From: Schistosoma mansoni | Taxonomy: Eukaryota; Platyhelminthes; Trematoda; Strigeidida; Schistosomatidae | Direction: 5' to 3' | Length of the DNA stretch: 64,000 nucleotides | Assembly (NCBI RefSeq): GCF_000237925.1 | Contig: NC_031495.1 | Coordinates: 15,511,749 to 15,575,748 of the forward strand | Shown here: one piece after another, positions 10,616 to 23,400 of the stretch | Layout of the letters: each line of letters starts with the position of its first letter | Numbering within the stretch: position 1 is the stretch's first letter | Position numbers and translations under genes: made by a program | The notes under the pieces: model-generated | Seen by the model: only the letters and a program-made list of their open reading frames with translations | Databases searched by the model: none | What the model was told of the DNA's origin: nothing

Positions 10616-12890
10616 AAACAAATATTGTTCCAAAGTGGGAAATAATAAAATATTGAAGAGAGATATTTAACTGAGCAGAAGTTAAATACTGAAGTATGTT
10701 AATGGATTTTTTGTTTAAATACACATTGATTTAATATCTGTTTGAAATTTAAAAAAAAAACGATTATCACCCAATAAAACATTTTTAATCACAGAAAAAA
10801 GTATATGTAAATAGCACATCTCACTGATAGTTATATTGATTTAATAAAGCAACAACTTAAGGAAAACCATCTCAGTGAGATTGGGAATATGATTGGTTGT
10901 TTGAATACTTACAGTATACCACACTGGGCTTAACAGATATAAAATGGTATATCACTATATCGTAAACAGTTTCAGACGTTATGAAGCCATATATGTGTAC
11001 ACATGGCTTGTCATTCTACCTAGTGTAGCATCAACTTGGTGTCTCATTTTGTTGCTGAGTTACTGAAGTGAAATTAGAGGTCACCTGATTTACTTTACTG
11101 AGTTTCAAATGCTGAGATAATATCTTACATACCATATAGACCACATGATTCATGTGTATTATCATCAATTCATCCCTCAGAGGAGTTATCAAATTGGAAA
11201 CAGAAGTTTATTTCATAAATTTTAGAGTCAGATTGCTGATTATCATCTGATACTGAATTTACTCTTAAAAATTATCAATTCAACTACACCTCAGTCATCT
11301 CAGTGTTTTGTAAAATCAGTTGTTGCATTACAAAAAGACAATTTATTTGCCTTTCTGCTACTTAGTTTATATTAATGTGTATAGTGATCTCAGATATCCA
11401 AAGTGAACTCAACTACATGATCTAACTTATTTGAACATAATCACTAAAAAAACTCACACCAGTTAACGAAACACTGAAAATCAGTAAACACTAGAAAGCT
11501 AATTCATCTCGCTTTACGCACCATTACAAAGCACATTTAGATCTAACGAAATACTATCAATATGCTGAGTTGGAATCCAATTACCTACGTCTTTTAATTG
11601 CGTAACTTGTCACAGTTCACATCAAATGTCATGGATGATAGGTTATTGACTTACTCCCTCGACTTAGATCATTATTCTGTAGGTGACTTTTTGTCTCTTG
11701 ATGAAAATTGATGAAAACATAATTATTATTAGTTAATATAGTATCTCTTAGTTTTGAATGTTACTCAATTTGATATAATTTATTGATGAAGATTACCTTC
11801 TAACTATCTGGAATCTCGACATTTATTTTCGTTACACGATTTAATTTGTTTTATGATAAATCTATTTTTCGGGTTTCTATTTAGTGACATTAAATGTATT
11901 TGCTTAGACAAACTCAAAAAAGGACTCTAACTACATATTTTTGCATTAAAGATTTAGTGGTATGCAAAAGATGTAGAGATTAAAATGTTAGAAAAAACTT
12001 TATCCTTTAAAAAATGGGAGGATACTTTACTGAAAGCTTTCATATCACTAATTTTATGATAATCTCTATTGTAAACTGAGGCTAGGTGGAAAATTATCAT
12101 CATAGTCTGCAACGCCTCAATAAAATCCAACTAAATAATCCCCACTACAAAAGTCAAAACAGAAATTCGTAAAGAAACTTATTTCCATATTATGAATCCA
12201 CTTAGTATTATGAAGGCTACGAGCCCCCCCCTCAACAAGATCCGAAGAAGTTATGGATATAATATACATAAATATCACTTTAAGGATAGGGCAGTGTTTA
12301 AACATTTATTAAGTAGATATTAGCGAAGAAAATTTCACAATGATGGAAACAAGGAGTGTCTTATAAATTTTGAAATATCTGACGAAAATGCTTATTATGG
12401 TAAATTATTTGGCATGAAAGCTAACATTTTTTATTGAACTTATAGAAACTGCTTTTTTTTATCCTCATTATAAACTTAATTTATAAATGTTCATATTCTA
12501 GATGATGAATCTAAAAATCGTGTTTCGTTTTATCTGGAACTCCTCAGCTGGATGTACTATTGATATTCACACTGAAACGTAAACCTAATATTGATATTCT
12601 TTCTAATGTTAAAGTTTTGTTCAGAGAGACTGTGAAGTGATAGGGACTTTTCTAAACGAGCCATGAATATCATCAACGGTATAATTCAAACGTTTACAAA
12701 TAATGATCAGTGAATATATACTTGTGAACTCTTAAAGTGATTTTAAAAAATATTTAGACTTTGAACTGAATTATTTTATTTAAATAATTTACACTGCCAA
12801 TGAAAGTTTCCATCCCTAAATTCGATAAATATTTTAAAAGTTATGGGATAAATTATTTTTCTAAAAGAAAGTTGATATAAACTATTGGAT
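10616..12890. other. 5' flank of the receptor exon, no gene seen
   Basis: AT-rich sequence with only short frames. It may hold the promoter and 5' exons of the receptor on the minus strand, but no element is clear enough to mark. Confidence 0.5.
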
Positions 12891-12894
12891 AACA

Positions 12895-13010
12895 ACAAAT
12901 TGGTCTGAGTGTTAAGAGCACACTATGAAACCTGAAAGTCCGCTTACGCTGGGACGAAACAGATGTCCAATGCTTTCTGGTTATCAGAAGTTGTTTACAT
13001 CCACTTGTTT
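12895..13010 (+). repeat. degenerate SINE family A copy
   Basis: A tRNA-like start (ttggtctgagtgttaagagc) and the hammerhead and tail text (gctgggacgaaacagatgtc, caatgctttctggttatcag) remain, with the centre deleted. Confidence 0.5.
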
Positions 13011-13264
13011 TAGGTGAATTGTGGGAGTAAATTATCTTAATTGAGTATTTTGTACCTAAGTGTCAGTCAGAAGGACAGTATATTCCGTCTTTTTAAAAAT
13101 GTTCAGTCGAGATATAAAAGCCTGGTTCCCAAAACAAAATGTCATTTCAATTACCTGATTCGAATATTTAATGTATTATATCAAGTCATCACTTGAATAA
13201 TCATAATGACCGAATATTATCAGTTGAATGAATTTTGTAATCATAACCGAACAAATAAGGATTT

Positions 13265-13466
13265 TATATAGTTGAAATCATGAAGCTAGACCACTATGGA
13301 AAACCTGGAAGCACTGGACGGCTGTTCTTCCTATTGTGGAACTCCTCAGTAGCGCGCATCCACGATCCCGCCTCATGAGATTCGAACCCAGGACCTATCA
13401 GTCTTCAGCTTCCAGGTTTTCCATGGTGGTCTAGCTTCAATTGACTCATGATTTCAACTATATAAA
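13265..13466. repeat. inverted pair of SINE family A pieces
   Basis: 13265-13408 is a family A copy on the minus strand, with tail, hammerhead segment and box B (gattcgaacccaggacc). It is followed directly by the tail of another copy on the plus strand (cttccaggttttccatggtg, then tgactcatgatttcaac). The outer ends atatagttgaaatcatgaag and atgatttcaactatataaaa are reverse complements, so the locus can fold into a hairpin. Confidence 0.8.
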
Positions 13467-13794
13467 ATTACTAAAATTTCCACAAAACCTCCTTCTGAAA
13501 ATAAGGGTTTTACCTATTTATTTATAATTTTGTGATTAATTAGAAGTATGGAATTACTGTGTGAATGTTTTAAAACGATCCATTTTAAACAATGAGACAA
13601 AGTTCCTAGTATTGTGTGGAAAGTTAAACATATTTCCTTTAAAAATATGTCTTTAACATTTGTTTACTGATAAATAACTTCAGTCACATTATTCTGGTCT
13701 AATGTTTCGTATTTAAATAGTAAGTTCAATTTCACGGATTTGGTAGGTTAACCAATAATTCCGACTTTATTAGATGATTGAAAGTAGTAGGGAG

Positions 13795-13960
13795 AGAACG
13801 CTTTTTGACCTAGGTTTCAGTGTTAGTTGACACTTGTCAACGAGATGTACCTGTAATCTTAAGAAGACTGATGCTCCCTGTTGTACTCGAACCCAAGTCA
13901 CTCAACTTTACAGTCTCAGATGTTACCACCGAATTATTTGGACAGAGACTAACAACGGCG
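13795..13960 (-). repeat. tRNA-like repeat, family C
   Basis: On the minus strand the box B-like gggttcgagtac follows a tRNA-like head (ggtggtaacatctgagactg). The same order recurs, diverged, at 33495-33660 in the same orientation. Confidence 0.5.
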
Positions 13961-13969
13961 ATACTATAA

Positions 13970-16470
13970 TTTATGGACGAACCAATCAGGTATAAGATGA
14001 TAGGTCTCAGATTTCGATGCGAAACTTACTCATCCGCTTAGATAAACAGTGTTTTGGCATTATAGCTGATGCCAATTCGTGATGAAAACCCTAAGTATAA
14101 TTCCTAACCTTAACCATAAGCTGTAAATCGTAATTCGAACTCCTCACATAGGTTTATAACCCTCATTTGATCCTAGTTATTACGTGGACACTCTCAAGGT
14201 CACTCTACAGTCACTCAAAGGTCGTCCATAAATTATAGTCTCACCCAACTACCAAAAAACGTAAGCCTATAGTTTTCTACCAGAGTTTATTTAAGATAAT
14301 TCACAAAATTATCTCTCCCTAGAATGAAATAATCACTGTTCATGAAAAGTGTGAATCGATTATCTGAATGTGTAAAATATTAGGAGAACTATATTATTAG
14401 TTAGTCAGATAAAAATTTACATAAAATGTACTAAGTAATACATTCAAAGAATAAAACTTACTTTTTAGAGTAAATGGTCAGAATAATTTTTTAGTAAAAG
14501 TTTGAATCAATAATTATCCCTTGTAATTGATAGCCGGTTTGTTTCAACGTCGTTGTTGCTGTTGTTGTTATTGTTGTTGTGTATTCAAAAGTCTATTCAA
14601 GAAAAAAAAATAGTTCTTGTCCATTCACAAACAAGAATGATTCATTCTTACTATTTCGGAAACGAATGTAACTATTTTAATCTTTAGAATATTTTTTTTA
14701 TGGAAACCAAATCAGTTTTACACAAAGACGTTTTTTTCTTCATGTAAGATATACGTAACAAATAAGTAGTATAAGTGACTAACGAAATACTGTATGTATG
14801 TCCATTCTCGATTTGTACTCATTATATGTTGGGTATGAGTCAGTTATATTTTGTTTATCGTTGTTAATACTAATACTATTACTACTATTAGTAATATTAT
14901 TATTGATATCATTGCCAATAAAATTCGAAAATTATTAAATAGTGTCAAATTGTCTATCTATAGTCTACCTATTTGTGTTACCCTGTTGATTTCTTTCTAG
15001 ATTTGAATAAATTAGAATATATGCAATTGGTTAATAGATAAAATAAATGCTGATGCGATATAAATTTATTTATTAACAATGTAACTTTAAACACCCCTAT
15101 GTGTATTTTCATTCAATGGTATATATTTATTCGCTATATTTTTTCATTCGTCCATTGATTGATTAAATTGACCAATTCTCACTCTTTATCTAACTCACCC
15201 TATCATGTTGTTTGTACTTTCATGTTATCTATCCAAAATGATGATTGTCATGATGTAACAAAGAACTTCTCTACCATGTGATTTCATGAAAGAGGATGAA
15301 TGTGGATGGGTGGGTGATAAAAACAGTATGATGTTGATATGATCAGAGAAATATTATTTTATAAGTTTCATTTCTGATTCGTTAATTATATAAAAGTAGT
15401 CAGAAATTACGGGCTGATTTTCATCAACATGAATACATGATAATCAGATATAAAATTTGTTGTGTATATTTATACACATGAATAGATAATGACACCGTAA
15501 CATATCAACAAAAATGAATGATTTCTAAATGATCCATTTTCTAAACCAAAATAAATATTGTGATTGGTTGGAATAACCACTTGAAGGCCACTTGGTCTTT
15601 ATTCTCAAGGTTATAACGTGATTCAAAGGTGTTCGACCAAAACAAAATGACAAAATAGATTCTTTGTAATGTTACACCTTTGTTAGTTAAATGGTCATTC
15701 TTTTGATAGATAGAACCCTACAGATCTGAATAGATGATATTAATAGTAGACATTTATCTTCATTGGATTTATTGTTTGCTCAAATTGTGAATACAACATA
15801 TTATATTTAAAATCTTGTTCATCACACCTTTAGTTCCCACTTATCAGTCATTGAGTAGTGTATAACTTAGTCTCCTAGTTCTAAATGTCGATCAATCGAG
15901 CAAGAAGGTAGCTAAGTGACTAACGCAATGCATCTTGTTAAATAATTGAAAACATTAGGCAATAAACTGTAGATCTTGTTATCTTGCTAGTTGGTACTTA
16001 TCAACAAAGCCTATGTATCAAATACTCGAAGTTAAGGTGTTTTCCTGTCACTAAGTTTGTGTATGCGGCCAAACAAACAATAATAATAATTAAAAATAGA
16101 CATTGTTTTGAGAGTGTAATTAAATGTACATCATCTGAGAATGAATGATACCTGATAAAAAAATCTATAAACAAAAAGTGAAGTGAAAATATGAGTGCAC
16201 ACTGAACTAAGAATTTTCACAAATCAATTGAAATTAATCTTTGTAATCTAAGAAAATGATCTAGATGTATTTTGCTCATTGTAAGAACTTAAGTTCCTAG
16301 GTTCAGTTCTAGTACAAAGTGGTTAGTGTTTATTATTGAGTATTGATCTTGAAAAGGAATAAAATAGTTGTTCACTGTTTTTAGACAATTTCGAAATTAC
16401 ATGTTTTTCAAAAATTCTAATATTGAGTTCATCAGTTCAATAAAAAATCAATGATTATTGTTTGATCTTT
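13970..16470. other. AT-rich intergenic stretch
   Basis: No gene or assignable repeat. It has a GTT-rich patch (about 14550-14580) and short ACT/ATT runs near 14870. Confidence 0.5.
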
Positions 16471-16478
16471 TTTCAATA

Positions 16479-16930
16479 CAAATGTCAAGACAGTTCTATG
16501 TATGGGGCAAAAACCTGGAGAACTACGAAAGCCATCATCCAGAAGATACAGGTGTTTATTAACAGTTGTCTATGCGAGATACTTCGGATCCGTTGGCCAG
16601 ACACTATCAGCAACATTCTACTGTGGGAGAGAACAAACCAGATTTCAGCGGAGGATGAAATCAGGAAGAAGCGCTGGAAGCGGATAGGACATACATTGAG
16701 GAAATCACCCAACTGCGTCACAAGGCAAGCCCTCACATGGAGTCCTGAAGGCCAAAGGAAAAGAGAAAGACCAAAGAATACATTACGCCGAGAAATGGAG
16801 ACAGACATGAGAAGAATGAACAAAAATTTGATAGAACTAGAAAGGAAGGCCCAGGACAGAGTGGGTTGGAGAATGCTGGTCGGCGGCCTATGCTCCATTG
16901 GAAGTAACAGGCGTAAGTAAGTTTTATCTT
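16479..16930 (+). mobile_element. RTE-clade LINE fragment (SR2-like), 3' end
   Basis: An open stretch encodes the carboxy-terminal part of an RTE reverse-transcriptase protein: YGAKTW (usually YGAETW), then [40 protein letters not shown] and [10 protein letters not shown], ending NRRK and a stop, with a taagtaag-type 3' end. The 5' part is missing, as is usual for truncated LINE insertions. The same protein region is seen at 38297-38670 on the minus strand. Confidence 0.85.
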
Positions 16931-17029
16931 TTCAATTGAACTTACAGACCTTGAACATGACATTAAAACGAGCTATATTCATTCTAAATAAATGTGTGCT
17001 GAAATTCTTAAATAGGTAAATAATTCGTT

Positions 17030-17262
17030 TTTTCATTGAGATCATGAATTGATTGATGTTAAACCACCATTGAAAACCTGGAAGCACCGTATGGCCGTTT
17101 CATCCTAGTATGAGACTCCTCGGCAGTGCGCGCCCACGATCGCGCACTCAGTATTTGAACCCAGGACCTTCGGTCTTGCACGCGAACGCTTAACCACTAG
17201 ACGATTGAGCCTGCACGCAACGGTGTTAATGTTTAACTTACATCGACCCATGAATGGCTGCG
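17030..17262 (-). repeat. SINE family A, left half of a near-palindrome
   Basis: A full family A copy on the minus strand: tail (accaccattgaaaacctgg), hammerhead segment, box B (aacccaggacc), box A and leader (ctgcacgcaacggtgttaat). The core is altered (CCGAGGA where CUGANGA is needed). It faces the copy at 17288-17530. Confidence 0.85.
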
Positions 17263-17287
17263 TAACCATTCATCCATTGTCTTAGGT

Positions 17288-17530
17288 AGACAGGTATTCA
17301 TGGATCGATGGAAGTTAAATATTAATACCGTTGCGTGCAGACTCAGTGGTCTAGGGGTCAAGCGTTAGCGCGCGCGAGACCGAAGGTCCTGGGTTCGAAT
17401 CTCGCGAGGCGCGATCGTGGACGCGCACCGCTGATGAGTCCCATACTAGGACGAAACAGCCGTACAATGCTTCCAGGTTCTCGATGGTGGTCTAACATTG
17501 ATCGGTTCATGATCTCCATAACCCTATATT
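17288..17530 (+). repeat. SINE family A, right half of a near-palindrome
   Basis: The leader (taccgttgcgtgcagactca), box A, box B (gggttcgaatctc), hammerhead segment (ctgatgagtcccatactagg, then acgaaac) and tail (cttccaggttctcgatggtg) are all present. The CUGAUGA and GAAAC boxes are intact, and the presumed cleavage triplet reads GUA, which is allowed. Stem I is weaker than in the 24.8 kb copy. Confidence 0.88.
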
Positions 17531-17877
17531 GATATTTAAAAATTATCATATCCTTAAAACTAAACTACAAGTAAACCGTAAAAACTCATTTAATAAAGTA
17601 GCTGAAATTTGTTTATTTTGTCAGATTTTAACTAGACATCTAGTCATATATATATATAACGATTTTATCGAATGTAAACATGTTTTGAATTACCAGCAAG
17701 TTCTGACATTCATAATTATGTTACAGGCAATTTGAAACTCAGCTTGAAGTTACTTGTTCATTACCTCTTTATAAATGTGATAAAATGTTAGGAATCGGTA
17801 TAATAAATAATTGTGTGAATTGATAAATAATTAGATAGTATTATTCGCTTTTATCACGAGCTAGAAACAATTAAATA

Positions 17878-18030
17878 ACACACTGCGCCAAGAATTGAAA
17901 GCTTACATGAAGAGGAGGTATAGCAACTGAAAGCAACAGGAAAGGATTGTCTAGGACAGAGTTAGATGAAGTATGTTGGTAGGCAGTCTATGCTCCTCCA
18001 AGAGGGGTAACAGGCGTAAGTGAGTAAATT
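17878..18030 (+). mobile_element. RTE-clade LINE (SR2-like), extreme 3' end
   Basis: Only the last codons and tail remain: text equivalent to GNRRK and a stop, then gtaacaggcgtaagtgagta, as at the end of the 16.5 kb copy. Diverged and 5' truncated. Confidence 0.7.
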
Positions 18031-18184
18031 TCATTAAAGTAGGTAGTCTCAAAATATCCAAACTAAAACTTCTCCATTTCAAAAGAAACGGGTATCAATT
18101 TACTTGTGGTTATAGCAATTCCCTTACAATTGATTCTGATTACGACTAATTTTGTCGAGCCCTTTTATTAACTTATTGAATAGA

Positions 18185-18545
18185 CAGTGTTATGGGACTA
18201 TAACAATTTATCTACTTCTTTGTATTATTATGATCACTGTCATGTCTGTGTAAACTTGCATACTGGTCACATGTGACACCTACGCACATATTCCTCACTT
18301 TGCCTTAAATGTTAATCGCTTAAATATAGCTCGATGAATCATTCTCTTTCGCATAAGTATATGTGCTCGAATCCTATTGATTGCCTTTGCCTTGCCTAGC
18401 TGTGCCTTGATTCCATCTGACTATAAATCCGCCTCTATATTTTTGCTCTTACACATACATTAGCCTCTCTTCGCCGATTCACTCGATATACTTGTTACTT
18501 TGTAACTTGTTCTGTCCAGTAATAAACTGTAGTTGGCGCTTCTTA
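18185..18545 (+). mobile_element. LTR-like fossil (possible solo LTR)
   Basis: Starts with tgttatgggactataac. It contains a TATA-like block (ctataaatccgcctctatat) and, near its end, an AATAAA signal (ccagtaataaactgtagttg), the layout of a retroelement LTR. A diverged relative occurs at about 45690-45860. No coding part is attached. Family not determined; Gypsy-type is suspected only because Gypsy-type fragments lie elsewhere in the window. Confidence 0.45.
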
Positions 18546-18599
18546 TTGCTGTTTAAACTCATATACCGATGGTATTTATGTGATGACGGTTGTCAAGGT

Positions 18600-18940
18600 G
18601 ATTGATGAACTAAAGGGAAGATTCAAACAATAAGCAAAGGATGAATTCAACTTCACCCAATCGCAAAAGCTTATGGCGATCTGGACTCAGTGGCTAAGTG
18701 GATAGTGAGATGGAGCTTTAAGTAAACGTTACTGGGTTCGGGTCCTGGAGTGAACAACAACTTGGATTCAGATACATCCAGTTGACAAGTCCTAAATGGG
18801 AGGAAACGCAGGTATCGAATTCCACTGCTATCCACCATAAATCTCTGTTTATAATGCTTATGACTTACAGGATGCACAGATACCTATGAGAAACTGAGCA
18901 GTTGTAGTTCCAAAGAAGAAGAATCAATACAATTTGAATT
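18600..18940 (+). repeat. Sm-alpha-type SINE, diverged
   Basis: tRNA-like boxes (actcagtggctaagtggata and gggttcgggtcc), a hammerhead remnant (ccagttgacaagtcctaaat, then ggaaacg) and the tail beginning ttccactgctatccacc. The core is mutated (TTGACAA). Confidence 0.8.
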
Positions 18941-19384
18941 ATGTTCACTTAGTTATGTGCTATTTCATTCATTTGTCAAGAGTGCTCTTTTCATCATAGT
19001 AATTTTCTTTTATACACTTTTTTAAAATCGATTAAAATTTTTCTTTAACTGCTCTCAAATATTAAATAACCCATTTAATCAATTTTAAGATTGTAGATAA
19101 TTTTTGCTTAATCTGAAATTTCACTTTTTCTATAGCATTCTTTGAATAAGCTTTTATGTAGACAATTTCATTGATACCTTTTATCACAGTTATCAGTTTT
19201 GATTACGAGAAATTATTTTATTTTTCAATCCGATTAGTATATTTTGTTAATTCAATCAAGATCATAATTGGATGTTAAGACTTCATGGAATATAATGAAT
19301 TCATATGATTTTACTTTAACAGTCAACTCCTTTGCTTCATTTGTTTTATGCTAAATGCAAATAAAGTATAAATTCATTTCGTAT

Positions 19385-19555
19385 TGTTTGTTTGAATCTT
19401 CCCATTGATATTTAGGACTTTAATTGGTCAGTCTCGTATTGGCATATATGCATCCTGTATGGATTGCCTTGATGTTACCTTCAGTCACAAGTATTAAAAA
19501 CAAAGATGGGTGGCTAGCAGTGGAGTCCAAGACGCGCGTTTCATCCTATCAATGG
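19385..19555 (-). repeat. Sm-alpha-type SINE, 3' part, inverted against its neighbour
   Basis: The minus-strand tail (plus strand gtttgaatcttcccattgat and ggcatatatgcatcctgtat) runs to the hammerhead 3' strand (gacgcgcgtttcatcctat), where it meets the plus-strand copy. Confidence 0.85.
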
Positions 19556-19805
19556 GAAGATTCAAACAAACAATACCAAATGAATTTAAACTTTATTTAC
19601 CCTATTGCATAAGCAAGTGGGTATCAGGACTCAGTGGCTAAATGGATAATGCGATGTGGTTTGAAGCGTACGACTCTAGGTTCGAGTCCTGGAGTGAACA
19701 TCGACGCTGGGATGCTGGTCCATTCATCTGACGAGTCCCAAATAGGATGAAACGAGCGTCCCGTATTCCACTGCTAGTCACCACCCATCTTTGCAAATAA
19801 CATAA
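19556..19805 (+). repeat. Sm-alpha-type SINE with hammerhead
   Basis: End repeat (caatgggaagattcaaacaa), tRNA-like boxes (gactcagtggctaaatggat and aggttcgagtcctgg), then the hammerhead segment and the ttccactgctag tail start. Confidence 0.88.
19724..19775 (+). ncRNA. Sm-alpha hammerhead ribozyme motif
   Basis: CTGACGA (19728-19734), stem II GTCC/GGAT (19735-19738 with 19745-19748, one G-U pair), GAAAC (19749-19753) and the cleavage triplet GTC (19758-19760). The catalytic boxes are intact. Stem I next to the core (TCAT against CCGT) does not pair well, so activity is doubtful. Sm-alpha hammerheads of schistosomes are established self-cleaving RNAs. Confidence 0.65.
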
Positions 19806-20164
19806 GTTTTTACTATACCTTAGTTGTTGTTTCCAGTTGAAATTTCCACTGTTCTGTTAGTAAAAAGAGTGAGAAAATGTCATTGGTGTAATTGGTTCAT
19901 AAATACAGAGGTTACTTTGAGCTTTGAATATGACTGATTTCTTGAATACTGGGTCGAATTTTTAGAAGAATACTAAATATACCACTCAGTACCCTTAAAT
20001 TTTCACTGTCCAGAATGATATTGTTGTTAATTTAGGTGTCAGTCTGTTTCTGCATTTTTAAAACAAAGTCTTTGTAGACATTATTTAATAATTTGAAGTC
20101 AGTTTTATTGCTATGAATTAGAGGGAACCATTCGAAATTAGTGAGGACTATATTTTTTGTCATT

Positions 20165-20480
20165 GATTGAGAATACCGATCAACAGTGCACATCCACGAC
20201 CATGCTAGCAATGGAAACCACAACTTTTATGAATTCTGAGTGACCTTTGTTGGCGTATGGGCACTCCGAGTGGATGACTCCATTTTTAATTTAGTCATAA
20301 GTCTCGTTACATTTTTATGTGGACAGAAGTGGAATTCTGGATGTGCGTTTCATACAATTTGGGACTCGTCAGTTGAATATACCTCTCTCCTAGTGTTGAT
20401 GTTCCCATTTAGATTCCTCTGACGAGTCAAACATTGGATGAAACTAATGTCTTGAATTCCACTGTTGTCCACAACCCTAA
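20165..20480 (+). repeat. Sm-alpha-type SINE, degenerate
   Basis: Holds a decayed head and a recognisable hammerhead and tail block (cctctgacgagtcaaacatt, then ggatgaaactaatgtcttga and attccactgttgtccac). The tRNA-like half is hardly recognisable. Confidence 0.6.
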
Positions 20481-20484
20481 TATG

Positions 20485-23400
20485 TAAAATCTCAAATTCT
20501 GTGCTGAATGTATACCGTATTCGATGAATCTCACCATGCTTTTGGAGACAAAATGTTTGCTCCTATTAGATCTAGAATATGTTCATTTCATCAATAAGTA
20601 ATGTATTTTCACGAATTTGTAAATTATGCTATTCTTCATCAGAAAAATTAAAGAGATTGAATCGGACAGCGTCCATAATTTTATTTTTAATTAATAGCGT
20701 GTTATATTCACAGTACATATAGTTTGTACATCCAACTTCCTTTCTTTCACTACCTATCTATTTACCTTTCTGTAAAATTTGTACAACAAAGGCATATTTA
20801 ATGTCTCTTTCATATAGAATAAGGCAAACAAAAATAAAGATTTGTAATAGAGTATTTTATAATGTTGCATTTATACGTCGCCGTGTTTACATGTATTTGT
20901 TGGTGTGTGTGTGTGTATGTGTATTTTATATTTCATATTAGTACCCGAATAATGGACACATACAAGGACGATGAATGATATATAAATATAAACGCTAGAA
21001 TGAAATTTTATCCAGTTAGATTAGTTAAAAATTGTTATTGATAATGAAAAAGCTCACATTCATAAACTATGTAACATGTTCTACAGGTTTGCAAGTAGAC
21101 GGTTAGAAGGTTAGTGAGTGAACGAGAACATAGAACGAATGGTAAAAGAAATTGAAATAGATACATAAAAATACGATTGTTTACATGTATTTCTGTCTTT
21201 CCAGTCTGAAAACAAATTCATGATTCATTGATTTTCATTGATTTGTATTTTTTGTTGTTGTCCGTTTTATAATGAGAAAGTAAACCAATGATCATGTGCT
21301 TGTAACGGACGTATAATTTTTAGATGTATTATTTAACTACTAATAAGTAGGCAAAGTCATGAAAACGTTTTAAATGAATCGAATGAACAGGTTGATTATT
21401 TAAGGAACCATCTAAGACTTTAGTCAACAAATTCAATCCACAAGATAGAGAAATAACATCGGGAGATTCATTACTAAGATACTCAACTCATGTAAATGAA
21501 TACAGTCTTCTCATATCTTTATAAACACTCAGAAAAATTTTTAGGAATTTTCAGACTGCTCGTGGTTAGGATTAAGATTTTAGGTTCAAGATCATGGAAC
21601 AGCATTAATCTGAGTGTTTTATATATCCATCTTAACAATAATCCAGTGTTTGATATGTTAAAGACTATTATTTTCAATCTTCGATGGAAGAACTTAAAAA
21701 TTTGTTTTCATTTTTGACGTTATAAGCTCTCTATAATGGTATTCCTACTTCTCGTTTTGGATAACATCACACAAAGGTTATTTATTTTCGAAAATCTAAC
21801 AATATATTCCAATTAATTCCTCTATGTTCAGTGCTTTTAACACTTTTGAAGTAAAGTTTCTTCTATTCTTCCCATATTTTATTGTTTCTTGTTTGAATTT
21901 CAAGAGTGGAAGAAGATTTTTTACAATTAGGAGATCATTAGCAAATCAGTATTTAAGTGTTTCGGTACAAGTGATGTATTAATAATTGGTTGGAGTTAAT
22001 TAGCAATAAGATAGAAAGTTATACAGGATAAGTCATAAAAGTCTTTAAGTTGAACCAATAGCTTCTCTATGATTTATGAAGAATTGTACAACAAATTTGA
22101 TTCACATGAAATTTCGTTGAATATCTATCTATCTATCCTCTTGTTAACAGTGTATGTTTATCAATTACTTCTGTTTGTATATTATCGTGACTGATCAATT
22201 GCAGTCCTAAATAACAATGGGAAGATACAAGTAAACAACAATGAGTGGATTTATATTACAGTGTGTTTGGGTAATATGAGTTAAAATGACATTTACATGA
22301 AGATGCATTGGGTTCTTGTGACTGCTATTCTTACCTGCCTTAATACATACTGATTGTTTTTATTGGAGATTACAATCACTATGTGCTATAATGATCATGA
22401 TTTGTATTTAAAGTTTTTAAAATCTGTATGTGACCAGTATGTGACCAACTGGAGTTAATTTTTGGTTCTATGAATTTGAGTTGATTGATTTCAGAGCTTA
22501 GTAAGTAAATAAAAATGTTCAATTCTACTTGGAGTATGGGCTAATGATATTGTTCAGAGCGGTACTGAAAGCCTAATGATTAAATAATCACCAAAAGTTG
22601 AAATGGTACCTTTCGTTCGTTTTACTTACTTTGGATAAAATTTACAAAACACTTATAAACTGTCTTCTTCAATATTATTAAATTGAGCATTAGTTCAAGA
22701 GGCAGTGAAAATGAAGTATTCAGTGATCTGTTTTGATCAAACGAGAAACAGAAAATGTTGTAATGTGTTCACTAGTCATGGTATAGTATTAGTTAATCCA
22801 GACCCGATGATGGATTATGTGAACCGGCGATTATTGGTCTGGTGATTAACTGATAACAACACTACTATTAGGCTAGACCTCATAAGGAATGAGAAGTATA
22901 GACAGCAGAAGTCCTTGCTCTAGAGCAGTTGCTGTTCATTTTAGGGAGTTTTTCCTGCTGTTTATATTGTATGAAAACATCTTCAGAATTCAACTAGCTT
23001 CACCAGATTTGACAGATTTTCTTACTTGTTTAAAATGATCTCATTTAGATAATAACGTATTGAACAAATGTATAATCACTGGACGAAAATGAAACTCCTA
23101 TTAGCTGGTTGAGTTACAAGAAATTAAAGTTCTAGCATACTTAAATGTTTTATTCAGTACATTTTACACATTCTGTGTATTCGTGTGATTAAACGATTTT
23201 TTTAAAAATTACTTTTCACTCCTACTAATAATATTACCGGTTAGTCCTTTTTACATTCCCTTTTGAAATGATAGGCTTATTTTCCTTTATAAGGTCATAT
23301 AACTGTGAGCTGATTGGCTTGCTGTCAAGGTCACAAGAAGGTTAGTTGTTGGTGCTTGATGAATATTGGCATATTTTCTATAAACCATTGTTTATGTGAC

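Noticed and set aside
12117-12305. 62-codon minus-strand frame
   Set aside because: AT-rich, no motif, no splice signals in a fitting position.
16485-16963. Minus-strand open frames of 137 and 76 codons
   Set aside because: They lie antisense to the SR2-like coding sequence on the plus strand and show no domain of their own.
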